From positions 1,155,670 through 1,219,669 of the forward strand of contig NC_030859.1 in assembly GCF_000208745.1 (NCBI RefSeq): a stretch of DNA of 64,000 nucleotides. The letters run 5' to 3'. The first letter of the stretch is position 1, and the number at the start of each line of letters is the position of its first letter. This DNA comes from Theobroma cacao. Its lineage: Eukaryota; Streptophyta; Magnoliopsida; Malvales; Malvaceae. A program made the position numbers and the translations under genes. The notes under the pieces are model-generated. The model saw nothing but the letters and a program-made list of their open reading frames with translations, had not been told where the DNA came from and ran no database searches. Shown one piece after another: positions 61,068-64,000 of this stretch.

Positions 61068-61860
61068 TAGATGTGTCAATATGGATTGTCCCAGCCCAAG
61101 CCCTTGTGGGTTAAGAAAATATGAAATAGGTCGGGTCAGCTCATTTTTTATATAGGCCATCAAAACCTCAGTCTAACCCACCTCTTGCTAGCCCATGGAC
61201 CTGGTTGGGTTAGTCCATTTTTTTTCAAAAAAAATTATTTTTATAATTCTACCTAACAAATTTTCTATCAATAAAATTGTTCTATGATTTTATTCATAAA
61301 TTGAATAATAAAAACATGTTACAAAACCAAATATAAATAAACAAATAAATTACATAAATAAAGTTTAAATCTTTAACACAAACTATTATCCCATAAACAT
61401 AAGTATATAATCAAGTAATAAAAACTTCAAGACTCATTTATATCCTCATCAATTCTCATCCTTAAGCAAAATATTTAAATCTTATTTAGACAGCAATGAT
61501 ATCTTAAGGTCTGAATCATTATCAATTTATCATCTAATATTTATTATCATAAAAGAAAAAGAGATAATAAGTTTTAATCTAAATTAAAATTATTAAATTG
61601 ACAAGTAAAGATTAAAGACTTTGAAATATATAAAATAAGTAATATCATTGTAACTAAATTATTAATTTTATATAGTTAAATATATAAAATTATTAAATTT
61701 TTATTGGCTCATAGAACTAGCCCACCCCAGCTCACTGATCTGATGGATTGGCTCATTTAGACCCGATTTTAATATGAGTTTAAATTTTCAAACCCAACCC
61801 ACCTCGTATTCAATAAAAAATGAACCGATTTAATGGGTCAGGTTCATTTTGATAGGTCTA
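61068..61860. mobile_element. hAT-like non-autonomous DNA transposon, 793 bp
   Basis: Left end TAGATGTGTCAATATGG and right end (reverse complement) TAGACCTATCAAAATGA are matching terminal inverted repeats of the TAGGGGTGTCAAAATGG type used by plant hAT elements. They are flanked by a 7-of-8 target-site duplication, ATAATTAT (61060-61067) and ATAATTGT (61861-61868). The subterminal regions carry clustered CAGCCCAAGCCC / AACCCAACCCACC words. The AT-rich interior encodes no transposase, so movement would need a protein supplied elsewhere. Confidence 0.8.
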
Positions 61861-61868
61861 ATAATTGT

Positions 61869-64000
61869 TCTCACAAGACTTCAATGAAAAGGAAATATAG
61901 AAGACTTTGTACACCTTTTGATTACTAAATTTTGTGCTGGGATTAGGTCATCAGCAGCAATTTTGTGAGGCTACATATGATATGGGCAGACCAACAAATA
62001 AGCTGTGGCCTTAAATCAACAGGCGGTTTGGGGAGGTTTGAATAATCTTATTCTTATGCATATTTTAAACAAAATGTGAAAGTGACCATTATATACTTAG
62101 TTGTTAAATTTATGTATTGGGTATGAAATCATTACCCTTCTGGACACCTAAGCCACCCCCAATATCTTTTTATATTTGGTTTATGTGTGGTTCATCTCTC
62201 TTACTATATGATTGTTTCTTTTCTTTTCTTTATTTTATTTTTGAATTTTTTGAAATAGTAGCACTTTTAATAGATTAATATAAATTACATTTGTTTTCAA
62301 TTAAATACAAGTCTATAGCTGGTTGTCTAATGTATATATACATGTAACGATCATTAAATCAAATGATTGAACGTGAAAAGAAAGAATTTAGAAATTATGG
62401 TATTTGAGTATCCAATTTAACTAGTAAGGTAGATGAAGGAGATCTTTACATCTATTAATCATTGAGTCAAATTTTTAAATATGAAACAAATTTTAAAGAT
62501 TACGGTATTTGAATGCCCAAGATAAATAAAGGGTTTTATTCTATAAGAATGGATGGAGCTATTTTGGAGAGGATTTGGATGCTTGGTTTGGGACAATCAG
62601 AAGAAGTTAAACTAAATGTAAGACACCATGGAGCTTCAACTTGAAGATTGACCACAACTTTTCTTCTTGTTGAAATCTCTCATAATGTTCCAGGATCGTG
62701 CAATGCAAGGTGTCCCCCCCCCCCTCCATGATTGTGCTGGAAATCAACCTTGGTGCTATTTTCTTTATGATGACAGCCCCAAAATGCTTGATCAAAACCT
62801 CCAAAAACATGCCCAAAGGCCCCACTTGCTACAAATTTTGAGCCTGGAATCACTCACCCTAAAGCCTGGCTGAGGGATATGGGGCCATTTGCATGTTTGC
62901 CAGACAAAAAATTATTTCCTAAATATATACATGATATGATGTCTTTAACCTAAAGCTTTTGCCAGCACAAAATTAATGATAAAGCTGGAAAGATCCTGAA
63001 TTGATTACAATGTTGTTACATTATAATTATTTTTTGTTATCCATACATCATAGGGGAGAATTAAATATAAAAGAGATTAGCCGACTGGTTTTTAATATAA
63101 TCAAAATTCCTTGAGTCCATTATCTTCCAAAAATAACTTGCCTGGATGACAGTTTCTTTTCTGCATTTTCTTTGCACTTTTAGGGGATAATCATTGGTTC
63201 ACATAAACCCAAGATTAGATTAAAGAAATGATCAATAATCTTGGAAGAAATACTAGAATAAAGAAAAGGGTTATGAACTAACCACTTGCTTTCTCTATTC
63301 CTTCAAGCAAGGACAGAAAAGAAAAAACCTGCTGAGTACATGATGAAAATGAGAAGCTCTCCAAGCCTCTAACTCAGATGAGTTTAACTTAGTGGAAATG
63401 GAAGACTATCGCGCATATATATATAACACAATGAAAATGGCATAATTCAAAGCCCTAGAGCCTCTTGAAAGGCTTAGATGCTTGCCTATCAGTATCAAAA
63501 CAACAAATCTTAATCAGTTAATCCCCATTTACTAATCAACTAGTTCAGGAGAAACTTAATAAGTTCAAAAGTTTAAAATGAAATATTCAATAAGATCTTT
63601 TTTTATTGAAATTAAAAAAATTATTAAATTTTTATTCTTCTAATTTTTTGATATGTAAAATTTTTATATTTTTTAAGTGGCTAATACAAAATCAACAATC
63701 AAAATTTTTAATTNAAAATTTTTATATTTTTTAAGTGGCTAATACAAAATCAACAATCAAAATTTTTAATTCAAATAAATCAACTATTATATAAAATAAA
63801 GATAATATAACAATATAATATAAATTTTAAATTAAAGTAAAAAAATCTATAAATATTAGAATAATATTACTTAATTGTTGAATGCTTATCGCAAACCACA
63901 AATGAGGCTTACGGCTTTATGAAGATAATAACATAACAGACTTTTTATGTATTCTTTGGAGGAAAATTGAAGTTAAAAAAAAAAAAAGAGCAAATGAGAA
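61869..64000. other. Right-end intergenic DNA
   Basis: No gene found. Short frames at 62607-62873 lie around a C-rich run (62714-62724) and match nothing known. The last 400 bp contain the assembly join described at 63657-63771. Confidence 0.5.
63657..63771. repeat. Identical 57-bp direct repeat flanking a single N
   Basis: 63657-63713 and 63715-63771 are base-for-base identical and are separated only by the N at 63714. This is the pattern left when two contigs with overlapping ends are joined without merging. A biological duplication is possible but less likely. Confidence 0.85.

Noticed and set aside
62607..62873. Overlapping ORFs near the C-rich run as a small gene or microRNA precursor
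   Set aside because: No known protein, no microRNA sequence I recognise, and no convincing long hairpin by eye.
1..64000. Bacterial-style systems (CRISPR arrays, operons, prophage, toxin-antitoxin pairs)
   Set aside because: All identified genes are plant nuclear genes with introns; the repeats seen are tandem duplications, microsatellites and transposon remnants without regular spacers.

Overview
The window is nuclear DNA of a flowering plant, almost certainly a eudicot. It holds widely spaced intron-rich genes with GT-AG splice sites, AT-rich intergenic DNA, microsatellites, and remnants of non-autonomous DNA transposons. All confidently identified proteins are plant orthologues. A rosid of the Malvales type (cacao/cotton relatives) would fit, but that is a weak impression. 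I see no bacterial, viral, CRISPR or organellar segment. A single N at 63714 between two identical 57-bp copies shows that this is a draft assembly with at least one imperfect join.

Nine complete protein-coding genes could be modelled exon by exon. Every spliced model gives an open frame that is a multiple of three. Left part, all on minus: an LRR receptor-kinase relic cut by the window edge (1-360); anthranilate synthase alpha subunit (1535-5861, 11 exons, 580 aa); a long AT-rich region made of nested tandem duplications (7178-11550) and a hAT-like element (12664-13169); the chloroplast site-2-type metalloprotease EGY2 (14710-19038, 12 exons, 523 aa, with one GC-AG intron); a WIYLD-domain protein with an internal 3 x 31-residue repeat (20343-22320, 5 exons, 278 aa); and an AUX1/LAX1-clade auxin influx carrier (24616-28020, 8 exons, 474 aa).

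The interval 28-36.4 kb is gene-poor. A compact divergent pair follows: the Golgi Qa-SNARE SYP31 (36458-38843, minus, 6 exons, 338 aa) and ribosomal stalk protein P0 (39425-41067, plus, 4 exons, 320 aa). They share a 581-bp intergenic region with telo-box and site-II (TGGGCY) motifs. After another gene-poor block, which contains a GC-rich island with ACGT-core motifs near 45.84-46.15 kb, come an intronless, GC-rich HSPRO (Hs1pro-1-like) gene (48845-50275, plus, 476 aa), a plant TPR-like protein (53235-54929, plus, 2 exons, 463 aa) and the GT64 glycosyltransferase EPC1/GMT1 (56360-59547, minus, 5 exons, 332 aa). The right end holds a 793-bp hAT-like element (61068-61860) with an 8-bp target-site duplication, and the assembly join.

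The genes do not form an obvious pathway cluster. The only thematic link is that anthranilate synthase makes the tryptophan precursor of auxin and the LAX carrier imports auxin; they lie about 19 kb apart on the same strand. I found no convincing undescribed multi-gene system. The most interesting points are structural: the GC-AG intron, the coding minisatellite, the nested duplications, the two hAT-like elements, the ACGT-motif island, and the assembly scar.
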